Source: Toxotes chatareus (lineage: Eukaryota > Chordata > Actinopteri > Toxotidae). From it: DNA of 64,000 nucleotides. Below are positions 24,286 through 34,577 of the stretch, one piece after another. Position 1 is the stretch's first letter. Each line of letters opens with the position of its first letter. The notes beneath the pieces are model-generated. The model made no database searches and had not been told where the DNA came from. It saw only the letters and a list, made by a program, of their open reading frames with translations. Both the position numbers and the translations under genes were made by a program. The DNA is taken from positions 45,103 through 109,102 of the forward strand of contig JAFBJY010001342.1 in NCBI GenBank assembly GCA_016801885.1, in the 5' to 3' direction.

Positions 24286-26199
24286 CAGGATAGAAATATA
24301 CAGTATGTAAAATATATACAAAGAAAAAGACATCGTTTATTGCACATGACCTGATGTCGGAAAGGTGGCTAACCAGATTAAATGAGGCTATTTGTTGGCA
24401 TTGATTAGGGCTATTGCCCTGTTGTAAAAGCTGTCCCTGAGTCTGTTTGTTCGTGCTCTCAGTGCCCTGAATCTCTTGCCAGAGGGCAGCAGCTTAAACA
24501 CCCGGTGTCCTGGGTGTGTGCAGTCCCTCAAGATGCTGCGTGCCCTCTTGAGACAGCGGGTGTTGTAGAGGTCCTTAAGGGAGGGAAGGGGATCACCTCG
24601 TGCTCTTGCACCATGAGACTGGAGTTGCTGTAGTCCGGTGCTCGAGCTGTGGCTGCCTCGGGTCCTCCTTCCCCCTCGAAGCGTGCAAAGAAGTGGTTCA
24701 ACTCCTCAGCAAGTGCAGCGTCACCCTCTGCCATTGTGGTGTTGCTGGACTTGTAGTTGGTTAGCTGCTGGACTCCCTGCCACACCTGTCGCATATTGTT
24801 GTCGCTGAAGTGGTCCTCAATTTTCCTCTTATAAGCTGCCTTGGCCTCTCTGATGCCTCGTTTCAGGTCAGCTCTGGCTGCACTGTACTGTGCCCTATCA
24901 CCGGCTCTGAAAGCGGCGTCACGCTGCCTCAGCAGGACCTGGACTTCTTTGGTCATCCAAGGTGTCCGATTGGGATACACCCGGAGACGTTTGTCCACAG
25001 TGAGGCTGTCGACACAAAAGTTGATGTAGGAGAGCACAGATGTGGTGTGGTCCTCCAGGTCCTGATGTTCAAAAACACTCCAGTCTGTGTTCTCAAAACA
25101 GTCCTGCAGCTGGTGTATTGCACTCTCCGGCCATGTTTTTACAATCTTTGTAGTTGGGGGGGCTCTTCTCCTGATGGGGGTGTATGCAGGGATGAGCAGC
25201 ATGGACATGTGATCTGAAAGACCCAGATGTGGTAGAGGGGTTGCTCTATAGCCTTTTTGGATGTTGCTATAGGCTTTGTCCAGTGTGCTTGCACCCCTTG
25301 TTGCACATTTAATATGTTGATAAAATCTGGGAAGTACTGTCCTTAGATCAGCGTGGTTAAAGTCTCCAGCTATGATGTGCACTGCATCAGGATAAGAGTT
25401 CTGCTGGCTGCTTACTGTTTTGTGCAGCTCATCCATGGCTACGTTAGCCTTAGCATCGGGTGGTATGTATACGGCCGTTACCATGACGACGGTAAACTCG
25501 CGAGGTATATAGATGGGTCTGCATTTGACGGTCAAATATTCCAAGTTCGGGAACAATGGCTGTCTACAGTCTTTGCATTTTTGCACCAGCTGTCGTTGAT
25601 ATACATGCATAACCCCCTCCTCTGCTCTAACCAGAGTCGCCGTTCCTGTCGTGGCGGTGGACCGTGCGGCCGCTAACTCAATAGCTGAGTCTGGTATGGA
25701 TGGCTGCAGCCAGGTCTCTGTGATTAAAACAATGCAGCAGTCGCGAAGCACTTGTTGGCTGCAATCTGTAACCTCAGTTCGTCGATTTTGTTTGTTATGG
25801 ATCTGGCGTTAGAGAGGAAGATGCTGGGAAGCGGCGGCTTAGATGGTTGTCTCTTTAGCCGTGCTAGCGGTCCGCCCTGCAGCCTCGCTTTTGCTTCCTT
25901 TGTTTATGCGCTTCCTCTTGGGCTTGCCGCCGGAAGGACCATCCACGGAGACCCTGGAGTCCTAGCTATGTCCTCCGGAATGTCGTGGGAGCAGTGGTAG
26001 TCCGACATGATAGTCCTTTGACAGCGTAATCCCAAACTAAGAAGATCCTGACGACTGTACGTAGGTTCTGCCGAACATATGGCAGTGTTTCCAGTTAAAA
26101 TACAAACATCCACACAAAAACACACAGTAGACAATGCACTGAGAGTGGAGAGCAGTGAGCCGCAGCGTCTGTGCGCCGCCCATCTTGCCTCCTAACTTT

Positions 26200-26243
26200 A
26201 ATGTTCAAAAACATCCACTTTCACGTGGATGTTTTTGAACATT
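26200..26243. repeat. Perfect 19-bp inverted repeat with a 6-nt loop
   Basis: ATGTTCAAAAACATCCAC at 26201-26218 is exactly complementary to 26225-26242, the loop is TTTCAC, and one more A-T pair extends the stem. It lies right at the 5' edge of the Rex1-like element. It could be a transposon relic or an insertion scar. Confidence 0.9.
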
Positions 26244-26419
26244 TGAAGACAAACTTGTAAAAGACAAACTTGTAAAAATAACCACCTTTCCTTTAACACA
26301 AACCATAATGCTTTGAACCAAAAATGGAAACTTAAGTTGACAATAGGAAAATCTCACAGATACAATCAGCATAAATAAACTGAACATGTACTGAAACCTT
26401 TGGGCTGAAGTTCTTTGAA

Positions 26420-26610
26420 GTTCCTGTAGTTTCCTCTTGTCCTTGTAACAGCAGTAGCTCCTCCCTTCCTTGTCAATAATTGTGCAGAAATATCTGAGTG
26501 CTTCTTTCTTCCTAAATCATGAGCAAGTCCTGTCCAGTCCAACTGTTTCTGCTCCTGTTTGACTTCTGAACCTGTCTCTGGCTGTGTGTCCACTTACTGC
26601 AGCCTGTGAC
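26420..26610 (-). repeat. MDTQ dispersed repeat, copy 4
   Basis: Minus strand: open frame beginning MDTQPETGSEV, same order as the other copies; it ends soon after TRTRGNYR where it meets the module seen at 20935-21205. Its 5' side lacks the microsatellite. Confidence 0.85.
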
Positions 26611-26896
26611 GATGAAACAGAGATGAAACAGAAAGACAAGTTGTTGGTAAACAAGAGAAAACACTTTTTTCTTTTTCTCCTCTGAATCTTCTAAAACACT
26701 GGAGTGAACATCTTATATCAGTTGCATCAAATGTGTGAACACTGTTACTAAAATAGAGGGAATATAAACTGTTTAACTGAGAAGTCATGTCATCATCTGT
26801 CGCTTATCTGGGTCCAGACTGCTGCCCAGTCCACAATGCACCAAAGTTCTACAGTACCTCCCACAGGTGGTGTGTCCATGGGAGGTGGTGTCACCT

Positions 26897-26967
26897 GGAG
26901 CGCGGTTCAAATCCACGACCCTGAGAGATTGAGTTGCATGCTCTGCCAACTGAGCTAACTGGGCGGC
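26897..26967 (-). other. tRNA-like sequence, degenerate (pseudo-tRNA or SINE head)
   Basis: Minus strand: TTAGCTCAGTTGGCAGAGCA is a good D-arm/A box and GGATTTGAACC a B-box variant, at tRNA spacing. The acceptor and anticodon stems do not pair, so this is not a functional tRNA. The nearest look is a Lys-type tRNA. Confidence 0.6.
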
Positions 26968-27384
26968 TACCTAAGAAGTATTTCCAGCAAAGGAATATCA
27001 TCAGATGAGGAGCTGGGAAATGGAGGAACATGACAGATGATGTTTGAAAAAATACATTGTTTTAGGAAACAAGAGAAGAAGCTTTTACAAAACAAGCTGA
27101 TTTTACTGTTCATGCTGATGCTGATGTGCATTTTCACTTTGCAGACACACACATCTCTCCTCTCTACTTTTACTACTCTGGGTTTCAGTTACTTGGAAAG
27201 TGGAGTCCAGAATATGAGGATGCTGCTCTGATTTAACAGGAATCCACTTTGGCTGCTAAATGAGTCTCCCTGATGGATGTTGGTATCAGTAAATGGTAAG
27301 AAATATTTTCAGCAGTCACTGTGTTTCTGTTTAAATATTTGTGTCTAACACATGACTGTCAGAGAGAAAGAGGTGAAACAGCTA

Positions 27385-27585
27385 TAGATTTCTTGGCTTC
27401 AATATCTCTGCAGACTTAAAATGGACAAACACCCATGCCACCCTGAAGAAAGCTCACCAAAGACTCCATTTTCTGAAACAACTAAAAAAAAGTGTTGAGT
27501 GTCGGGCCCAGGGATGTTGTATTTTTATTGAGCGGCTGTGGAGAGCATTTTAACTTTTGGCATCACTGTCTGGTTTGGAGGGCGG
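27385..27585 (+). mobile_element. LINE RT C-terminal fragment
   Basis: In broken frames: FLGFNISADLKWTNTH, LKKAHQRLHFLKQLKK and LTFGITVWFG-like text, the end of a LINE reverse transcriptase. Stops interrupt it. Confidence 0.6.
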
Positions 27586-27620
27586 CATGGTGGTGCAGTG
27601 GTTAGCACTAACCCTAACCC
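27586..27620 (+). repeat. tRNA-type SINE head fragment
   Basis: GGCATGGTGGTGCAGTGGTT AGCACT is the head of a common fish tRNA-derived SINE; it breaks off into AACCCTAACCC. Confidence 0.5.
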
Positions 27621-28049
27621 TTCTTTTCCTCTGTCTGTCTGCAGGAATCTCCAGTTTCTCGGTGTAAAGAAGAGCAGTGCTGCGTAGAGCTAACAGCTGA
27701 TCCTGAGTGAAAGCAAAGGAGTCCCCTGACTGGCACCGAAAGAGTTCGGAAAAAAGTAAAAAGCAAAATACAAATGTAACAAAAGTAGTCTCCCTCAGTG
27801 CACAACTGTGCCAAGATTTGACCACATTGAAGAAAAAAACGCCAAAAGACAAGAGAAAGGGTTACAAGTAAGAAAAGATGGGGCAGAGCTGCTGTAACCA
27901 GCATCTTGTGAGAGAATCTCGATTCTATGAATTTTAAAAGTCAACTTAAAACAAAAAGACTAATAAAAGTTGAGTGAAAACCAGCAGCTGAAATTTGACT
28001 AAAACAAGAAGCTGTGAAGTTTATCTGAAAAATGTTTAAAGAGTTTTTC

Positions 28050-28490
28050 AGCCTCACCTGTCATTTTTACAGTGTATACCTGGTGCTCACCCCGTTTTCT
28101 CATGTTTTACAGTGAATCCTCTGGCTGCTGATAATACTTGTGTACTTTTACTGCTGATGTTGTCATTGGTTGTTTTCATCTTCACACTGCATCACATATT
28201 TTTGACAGTCCTTTCCCTTGTGATGTTTTCCACGTTGTCACCCTGGTTGTTGAGTTTTTAACAGTGCAGCCTAACTTCCATTTTACAATAAATCTGTTGC
28301 TTTTTATTTTTACAAGTTCATTACACTGTTGTAATATTTTACAGTGCATCCCCTGGTTGTAAGTCCATCCAGAGCTCATCTATGACCATCATTTTTATTG
28401 GATATATCCTGTGTCACCTTTGTTGCCATTTTTACACAGTGCACAGCCTCCATTAAATTCTTTTACAGTGTATTTCCTGATAATCAATGT
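28050..28490. repeat. Degenerate internal repeat with TTTTACAGTG motifs
   Basis: The short unit TTTTACAGTG(C/T)A followed by CCTGGT-like text recurs about six times between 28060 and 28475. Its last part is the block found again at 270-440. Confidence 0.6.
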
Positions 28491-28524
28491 TTAGCCAAGC
28501 CACATAAATAATAAACACTTGATA

Positions 28525-29000
28525 TAATGTATGTTTTGCACATTAGTAATTAGTAACAGTATTTAACGTACGTTATTTTAGTAATAAGTAGTAATTCATT
28601 TAAGCAACAAAAACATCCGAGGAGCCATTTCGGAGCCGAAAGAGAGACTCGAGTTCTCTTAAAAGGCCCATAATTCATCTCTGTACTCCACGGCTGCTGA
28701 AAGTTTACTTTCACTTTGACCGAAGTTAGTGGCGCGGATGATTTCCTGTGTCTGAGGGTAAATGTCCGCACTTTGAATGTTTTACTCGTCAACACTTCCT
28801 GTAGTTACCTGAATTATCTGATGGTCGAGTTTTTGGATGTTGTTCCGTTGTTTTTTCCTGCGCTGTGGTGTTTAGTTGTGTAGACTGAGTTGTCACTGTA
28901 AAGTCGGGATGAGGCAGGAAGAGGACCGTTATTTCAACATGGAGGCGCGAAAAGACGCAGCGGTTTGTTTCTTCTTTCATTCATTATCATGTTGTGTGGA
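28525..29000 (+). promoter_or_regulatory. Probable 5' flank / untranslated first exon of the NLR gene
   Basis: This stretch is richer in CpG than its surroundings (CGGAGCCGAAAG, GGCGCGGATG, GGAGGCGCGAAAAGACGCAG) and lies about 1-1.4 kb upstream of the first NLR coding exon. It contains an IRF/PRDM1-type motif (28701-28720). I cannot place a transcription start. Fish NLRC3-like genes often have an untranslated 5' exon, which this could be; that is inference. Confidence 0.4.
28701..28720 (-). promoter_or_regulatory. IRF / ISRE / PRDM1-like motif
   Basis: Minus strand reads CAAAGTGAAAGTAAACTT. It matches the AAAGTGAAAGT core of PRDM1/IRF sites and differs by one base from a classical ISRE half arrangement. 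The position fits interferon control of the downstream NLR; chance occurrence is possible. Confidence 0.4.
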
Positions 29001-29998
29001 TATTTGCAGTAGAAGCAGTGGAGTCAGAGTAGAAGCAGAGTGAGCTGATGGTCAGTAGCTGAACACGGAGCCTTTGTTAGTCTGTGGCTCCACTTACTGC
29101 TGACTGAAGGCAGCTTTTCCTGCCTGAATCAGCCTGTGGAGGAGGCGGACCTGAGCCGCTGCTCTCCCGCAGTCTGAGCCGCTAAATGCGGTCTGAGCTC
29201 GGCCGGACAGCGGCTGGAGAACAGCTCTGACTTTCTCTGTCATTAGATGAACTCTACGGGACTGAGCTCAGAGGGGCTGACAGGGTTTTTCAGACTCTGT
29301 GTGATTTTCAGAGAGACAGTTAACACTCCATCCACAGAGTCAGAGGCCTCCTGGTCCTATCAGGACAAACTCTACCTGATGAATTAGATGATAAAGACCC
29401 AAATCCATAAATACTTTCACAATAAAGCATCTCAGCGGCTCTGATAGGTGATTATATCTCTGTGGCTGGTCACAGTACAAACAGAAAAACTGTCTGTCAG
29501 GACATATTTGCTGTTTTTATTGATGTCTATCTGTGTCTCTGCTGTTTGGTTTGGTTTTGGTTAGTTGCTGCTTCATATAGTTCAGACTTTACTATTAGAA
29601 AAGGCAGGAAAGTGCCAGGGGTCCCAACTAAAAGGGCCCCTGGAATAATATTGAGGAGAAAAGAACTGAGTCTCAGTTGTTTTGTGTGGAATAATCACCT
29701 GCAGCTTGTTTCATCAAGTCATTTTCTACAGAAACACTGCAGACAAACAGATTGTCAGATAAAGTCAGAGGATCTCAGTCCATCTGTGTGTCAGTGAATG
29801 GAAATGGTCGCCTCTGAATCGTGTGTGAAAGATAAGAAAGATGAAAGAAGAGCCAATCAGTGGAGGAGCAGCTGATATTTCTACAGGACAAATGATGGAG
29901 AGGAGGATTTCAGTTGATGTGCAGATGAATGATTTGTGTTTTCTCTCAGATGAAGGTAGAAAGTGTGTGTGAGCTGATGTGGATGTGAATTCAGCATC

Positions 29999-30087
29999 AT
30001 GAATCAGTGTGAGGACAGAGAGGAGGGAGCCCCTCCCCTAAAAAAAGTCTGTGTGGGGACCATGAGATCCAGACCAAAAGCTCAGAG
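29999..30087 (+). CDS. NLR exon 1
   Basis: ATG in CATCATGAATC opens MNQCEDREEGAPPLKKV and the exon ends ...PKAQ-AG at a GTGAGA donor, phase 2. This start is typical of fish NLRC3-like proteins (MNQCEDREEG). An A run (7 A) in the middle replaces the usual Ser-Lys text; the frame still holds. Confidence 0.8.
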
Positions 30088-30199
30088 GTGAGATGAGGAT
30101 CTCTAACTGTCCATGACTCTTCTCCATGTCAGAGCTCAGCACTCACATCACTGCACCATCATTATTCACACTCAAAGCTCTGTGTGTGTTGTGTTGAAG

Positions 30200-30339
30200 G
30201 CCAGAGAAGCAGCACACACCAGACTCTGCTGGACCTGGACCTGAACATGGACCTGAGCCCAGCTGTGTGTCCATGAAGAGAGACATGTCAAAGCGTCACT
30301 CCATGAATTTCAAAAACAGCCTCCCTCTGCTGCAAAGAA
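30200..30339 (+). pseudogene. Cassette exon copy 1, one base short
   Basis: Encodes PEKQHTPDSAG ... EPSCVSMKRDMSKR then shifts frame because one C is missing (CGTCACTCC against CGTCCACTCC in copy 2). Length 140 is not a multiple of three, so including it would break the message. It could be skipped. It is a near duplicate of 30454-30570, down to the GTGAGCTGCA donor. Confidence 0.75.
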
Positions 30340-30453
30340 GTGAGCTGCAGCTGACTACATGTTTTCTTCTTTACTATGAGAACACTGTATGAATAATAGA
30401 TATGTTGTCCCTGTCCCCATGTCCCTGATGGTCCTAATCTCTGTGTCCACCAG

Positions 30454-30570
30454 GATCCATCAGAGACCAGACTTCCCTGTACCTGAGCCCAGCTGTGTGT
30501 CCATGAAGAGTGACAGGTCAAAGCGTCCACTCCATGAATTTCAAAAACAGCCTCCCTCTGCTGCAAAGAA
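30454..30570 (+). CDS. NLR exon 2, cassette copy 2
   Basis: 117 bases, phase 2 in and 2 out, so the exon can be included or skipped without harm. It reads IHQRPDFPVPEPSCVSMKSD and ends PPSAAK. The EPSCVSMKSD motif is typical of short N-terminal exons of fish NLR-C proteins; these peptides have no assigned fold. Confidence 0.8.
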
Positions 30571-31111
30571 GTGAGCTGCAACTGAGTTTAAAATGTATCA
30601 GACAGCTGTCCTGTATAACTGGTCTTCTATGAAAGATGAAGTGATTGTGTTTTGTCTCCAGGCTTCATGAATGACACAGTATATGAACATGATCAGGCTG
30701 AAACACAGGCTTTAGTGGCAAAGTTGATGTTTCTCTTTTCAAGAAAAGCACTTCTTATGTTCTTATATGTGTCATTCAGATCAGAACTAAAACTCCCTGT
30801 AACTCAGCACCTATCCAGTTCCAGTGTTTGTGTTAGTGTCCTGTAGCAGAGGTGAGACTTCTGTCAAACCCAGTGTGAGTCCTTAAAACTCATCATTTAA
30901 AAGGTGGACTTGTTGTGATGACTCTAGGTCATGAGGTACAGAACTGATTGCTTGTTTCCTCTCACTGAGAATGTCACAGCACAGTAGTGTTTGCTTTAAT
31001 CAGGACAGTCACCACAGAACATAAAAGCAGCTGTTGTTTGTGTACAAAGCATAAAACACTCACAGATGCTGCAAACATAATGTGAGCTAATTCTTCATGA
31101 TTCCTCCACAG

Positions 31112-31190
31112 AGTGGACCAGGAGAGCTCAGAGGTTCCCAGTGCTCAGTCTGCCCAGCAGCATCAAACACACCTGGACTCCATATTTATG
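31112..31190 (+). CDS. NLR exon 3
   Basis: Reads VDQESSEVPSAQSAQQHQTH then LDSIFM and ends at GTCTGT, phase 0. Standard short exon of the family with unknown function. 30571-31111 is intron with no other feature seen. Confidence 0.85.
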
Positions 31191-31353
31191 GTCTGTACAT
31201 GGACAACAACTACTTTGACTGTCTGTTGTGTTGACAATAATCTCCATGCTGCACTTTTTAGAGCAGTGGATTGTCAGTGTGTCCAACATGGATCTGATGT
31301 TTGGCTCCATGGTTTTACTTTGATTGTGTGATTCATATAGTTTTCTGTTCCAG

Positions 31354-31582
31354 CTGCTGGAGGAGAACATTGTGACTTTTGTGAAGAAGGAGCTGAAGAA
31401 GATCCAGAAGGTTGTGAGTCCAGATTACCCAGAATGCTCAGAGAGTCAGAGGGAGGATGAGGAGGTGTTGGACGCTGAGGATGAAAAGCAGAGGAGGAGC
31501 AGCAGAGAGGCTTTTGTGAAGATCACAGTGAACTTCCTGAGGAGAATGAAGCAGGAGGAGCTGGCTGACTGTCTGCACAGCA
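31354..31582 (+). CDS. NLR exon 4, charged helical exon
   Basis: 76 codons plus one base: LLEENIVTFVKKELKKIQKV, then an acidic stretch (EDEEVLDAEDEKQRR) and NFLRRMKQEELADCLHS. The exon is rich in Lys/Glu, probably helical, and precedes FISNA in this family. Donor GTAAGA. Confidence 0.9.
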
Positions 31583-31736
31583 GTAAGAGGATTTCTCTAA
31601 AGATTCAACATGATGGACAAATAGGACATTTACTAATCCTCATATGCCTTTACTAAGGCATGGAGGGAAATATGTTTATGTGTGTCATGTCATGTTTTCT
31701 TTATGAATTGATGTTGTTTCTTGTTTGTTCATTCAG

Positions 31737-33538
31737 GACATGTTGTTCCAGTTTGTCAACGTAAACTTAAATCTACTTTGAAGAAGAAGTTCCAGTGTGT
31801 GTTTGAGGGGATCTCTAAAGCAGGAAACCCAACCCTTCTGAATCAGATCTACACAGAGCTCTACATCACAGAGGGAGGGACTGGAGAGGTCAATGATGAA
31901 CATGAGGTCAGACAGATTGAAACAGCATCCAGGAAACCAGCCAGACCAGAAACAAGCATCAGACAAGAAGACATCTTTAAAGCCTCACCTGGAAGAGACG
32001 GACCAATCAGAACAGTGATGACAAAGGGAGTGGCTGGCATTGGGAAAACAGTCTTAGCACAGAAGTTGACTCTGGACTGGGCTGAAGACAAAGCCAACCA
32101 GGACATACACTTCACATTTCCATTCACGTTCAGAGAGCTGAATGTGCTGAAAGAGAAAAAGTTCAGCTTGGTGGAACTTGTTCATCACTTCTTTACTGAA
32201 ACCAAAGAAGCAGGACTCTGCAGGTTTGAAGAGGTCCAGGTTCTGTTCATCTTTGACGGTCTGGATGAGTGTCGACTTCCTCTGGACTTCCACAACACTG
32301 AGGTCCTGACTGATGTTACAGAGTCCACCTCAGTGGATGTGCTGCTGACAAACCTCATCAGGGGAAACTGCTTCCCTCTGCTCGCCTCTGGATAACCACA
32401 CGACCTGCAGCAGCCAATCAGATCCCTCCTGAGTGTGTTGACATGGTGACAGAGGTCAGAGGGTTCACTGACCCACAGAAGGAGGAGTACTTCAGGAAGA
32501 GGTTCAGAGAGGAGGAGCAGGTCAGAAGGATCATCTCCCACATCAAGACTTCACGAAGCCTCCACATCATGTGCCACATCCCGGTCTTCTGCTGGATCAC
32601 TGCTACAGTTCTGGAGGATGTGTTGAAAACCAGAGAGGGAGGAGGGCTGCCCAAGACCCTGACTGAGATGTACATCCACTTCCTGGTGGTTCAGTCCAAA
32701 CTGAAGAATGTTAAGTATGATGGAGGAGCTGAGACAGATCCACACTGGAGTCCAGAGACCAGGAAGATGATTGAGTCTCTGGGAAAACTGGCTTTTGAGC
32801 ATCTGCAGAAAGGAAACCTGATCTTCTATGAATCAGACCTGACAGAGTGTGGCATCGATATCAGAGCAGCCTCAGTGTACTCAGGAGTGTTCACACAGGT
32901 CTTTAAAGAGGAGAGAGGACTGTACCAGGACAAGGTGTTCTGCTTCGTCCATCTGAGTCTTCAGGAGTTTCTGGCTGCTCTTCATGTCCATCTGACCTTC
33001 ATCAACTCTGGAGTCAATCTGCTGTCAGAAGAACAATCAACCTCCAACTGGTCTAAACTGTTCAGAGATGAACCTGATCCAACGCAACTCTACCAGAGGG
33101 CTGTGGACAAGGCCTTAGAGAGTCCAAATGGACACCTGGACTTGTTCCTCCGCTTCCTCCTGGGTCTTTCACTGCAGACCAATCAGACTCTCCTACGAGG
33201 TCTGCTGACACAGACAGGAAGTGGCTCACAGACCAATCAGCAAACAGTCCAGTACATCAAGAAGAAGATTGAAGAGACTCCCTCTGCAGAGCAAAGCATC
33301 AACCTGTTCCACTGTCTGAATGAACTGAATGATTGTTCTCTAGTGGACAGATCCAACAGTCCCTGAGTTCAGGACATCTCTCCACAGAAAAACTGTCTCC
33401 TGCTCAATGGTCAGCTCTGGTCTTCATCTTACTGTCATCAGAAAAAGATCTGGACGTGTTTGACCTGAAGAAATACTCTGCTTCAGAGGAGGCTCTTCTG
33501 AAGCTGCTGCCAGTTGTCAAAGCCTCTAACAAAGCTCT
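31737..33538 (+). CDS. FISNA-NACHT exon of the NLR gene, two frameshifts
   Basis: 1802 bases. FISNA at 31750-31980 (VCQRKLKSTLKKKFQCVFEG, then TELYITEGGTGEVNDEHEVR); NACHT with Walker A GVAGIGKT at 32027-32050, which binds ATP, and Walker B LFIFDGLDE at 32243-32269; the winged-helix part ends VFCFVHLSLQEFLAALHVHL near 32990. Frame 1 ends in a stop at 32393 because the G run at 32361-32364 is one G short; the next frame runs to 33366, where a second missing base (GTGGACAGATCC) brings a stop; the last part reads WSALVFILLSSEKDLDVFDL and ends at GTAAGT. Restored length would be close to the family norm (about 600 residues for this exon). No other defects are seen in the ATPase motifs. Confidence 0.9.
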
Positions 33539-33559
33539 GTAAGTGTAGAGATAGTTGGA

Positions 33560-33880
33560 TTTATTCATCATTATATAAAGACTGCTATTTTATTCAGCAG
33601 GAGGGAAAATAAATTCCTCTCTTCTTTAATTCCTTATCATCATCTCTGAGCTCTGAGCTTCAGCACATTGAATCTGAATTAAAATAATGGATCCTACATT
33701 AAAGAGCCAAGTCTCAGCTTTAATTTGAGCAGGTTGACATCAGTATAGAAAGAACTGTGTGGGAGATTCAGCCCTTTTAGTGGTTCAAAAGTAACTGGAC
33801 AGATACACATGAAGTTAAAACAAATTCATCAGATTTAATATTTAATGTAAAATTCTTTGCAGTCATTGACTGTAATATCC
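33560..33880 (+). repeat. Start of tandem intron unit 1
   Basis: The bases from about 33650 (CTGAGCTTCAGCACATTGAA ... GATTCAGCCCTTTTAGTGG ... TTAATATTTAATGTAAAAT) recur before the LRR exons at 41354 (40901-41010, partly) and 43623 (43320-43510). They mark the left part of each duplicated LRR unit. Confidence 0.85.
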
Positions 33881-33885
33881 ATTAT

Positions 33886-34459
33886 TGTTCTGTGCTCAAC
33901 GTGTCCTATACATGTATTGACAGGCAGCTAAATGCTCCACTCCAAACAAAACTCTGCATATTATGTTTGTAGCAGGTTTAATGCCAAGTAAAGGTGAAAC
34001 TGAAGGAAAATAAACAAAGTAATCATGAATAAAGAACATTACATTTGACGTGATATTTCATATCAACCAGAACCAGCGTGGCTAACATGCAGTGCGCTAG
34101 AGAGAAATACATGCAAAATACATTCCTAACGAGAAAGGTTTACCACTTAAAAACATCAGCACATGACGATAAACATATCAGTACGTACCAAACGATGCAA
34201 CTCAAAACAAGCTGTGTGCTGGAATGGCTCGTAAAGCCTGGAAGCTGGCGAAAACGTTACCTTTCCTCACTTCCTGATTAAAGTTTTTATTCAACCTTGA
34301 CAAAACAAACTGCTAAATTAAAATCGGCCAGTAAGTGGCAATACTGCGCCCTTCATATACCCATTCAAACAAAACACAATGAAATTAATGAAATTAATAC
34401 ATTAAATCCTTTTCCTTTTTTTTAACTGACACTCTAAATCTTGTAAGCTAAACAGAACA
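33886..34459 (+). mobile_element. Solo-LTR-like insertion, 574 bp, 5-bp target duplication
   Basis: The element begins TGTTCTGT and ends ACAGAACA and is flanked by ATTAT on both sides (33881-33885 and 34460-34464). The duplicated unit 2 carries the empty site (CCATTATTATATCAT at 41018-41030). TG...CA ends with short inverted repeats, a 5-bp duplication, an AATAAA at 34029 and this length fit a solo LTR of an LTR retrotransposon or endogenous retrovirus. No internal coding part is present. An unusual DNA transposon is the alternative. Confidence 0.7.
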
Positions 34460-34577
34460 ATTATTATATTTTAAAGTCAATGTGCTGAGAGCCTGAAGAG
34501 CAAAAGATGTGTAACTGTCCAAATACTTACGGCCTCGACAGTACGTGTCTGTTTATTACTGATTGTGTCAGATGCCT

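Larger units (their letters stand above)
24062..26195 (-). mobile_element. Rex1-like LINE, internally deleted (endonuclease without RT)
   Basis: Minus strand, from the 5' end at about 26195: a GC-rich start (GGCAAGATGGGCGGCGC), N-terminal endonuclease text from about 25790 (LSNARSITNKIDELRLQIA), one frameshift near 25745, then an open frame to 24528 with the endonuclease core (ITETWL, VMVTAVYIPPDA, IIAGDFNHADL, GLSDHMSMLL) and linker (IREAKAAYKRKIEDHFSDNN, MRQVWQGVQQLTNY). The frame then jumps to the ORF2 C-terminus (VFKLLPSGKRFRALRART near 24420-24520) and 3' UTR, ending in a (TAAGA)n tail at 24069-24107. The whole RT domain is absent, so the copy cannot move by itself. The Rex1/Babar assignment is from memory; CR1/RTE relatives are possible. 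Confidence 0.75.

Noticed and set aside
24810..25676. Plus-strand open frames of 107-135 codons opposite the Rex1-like endonuclease
   Set aside because: They are shadows of the minus-strand LINE frame, with no family text of their own.
26897..26967. A functional tRNA gene
   Set aside because: A and B boxes are present but neither the acceptor stem nor the anticodon stem pairs.
27550..27904. Minus-strand hydrophobic frames of about 100 codons
   Set aside because: No motif, no partner exon; the hydrophobic text comes from T-rich sequence.
31733..32802. Minus-strand frames of 77-118 codons opposite the NACHT exon
   Set aside because: They are shadows of the strongly coding plus strand.
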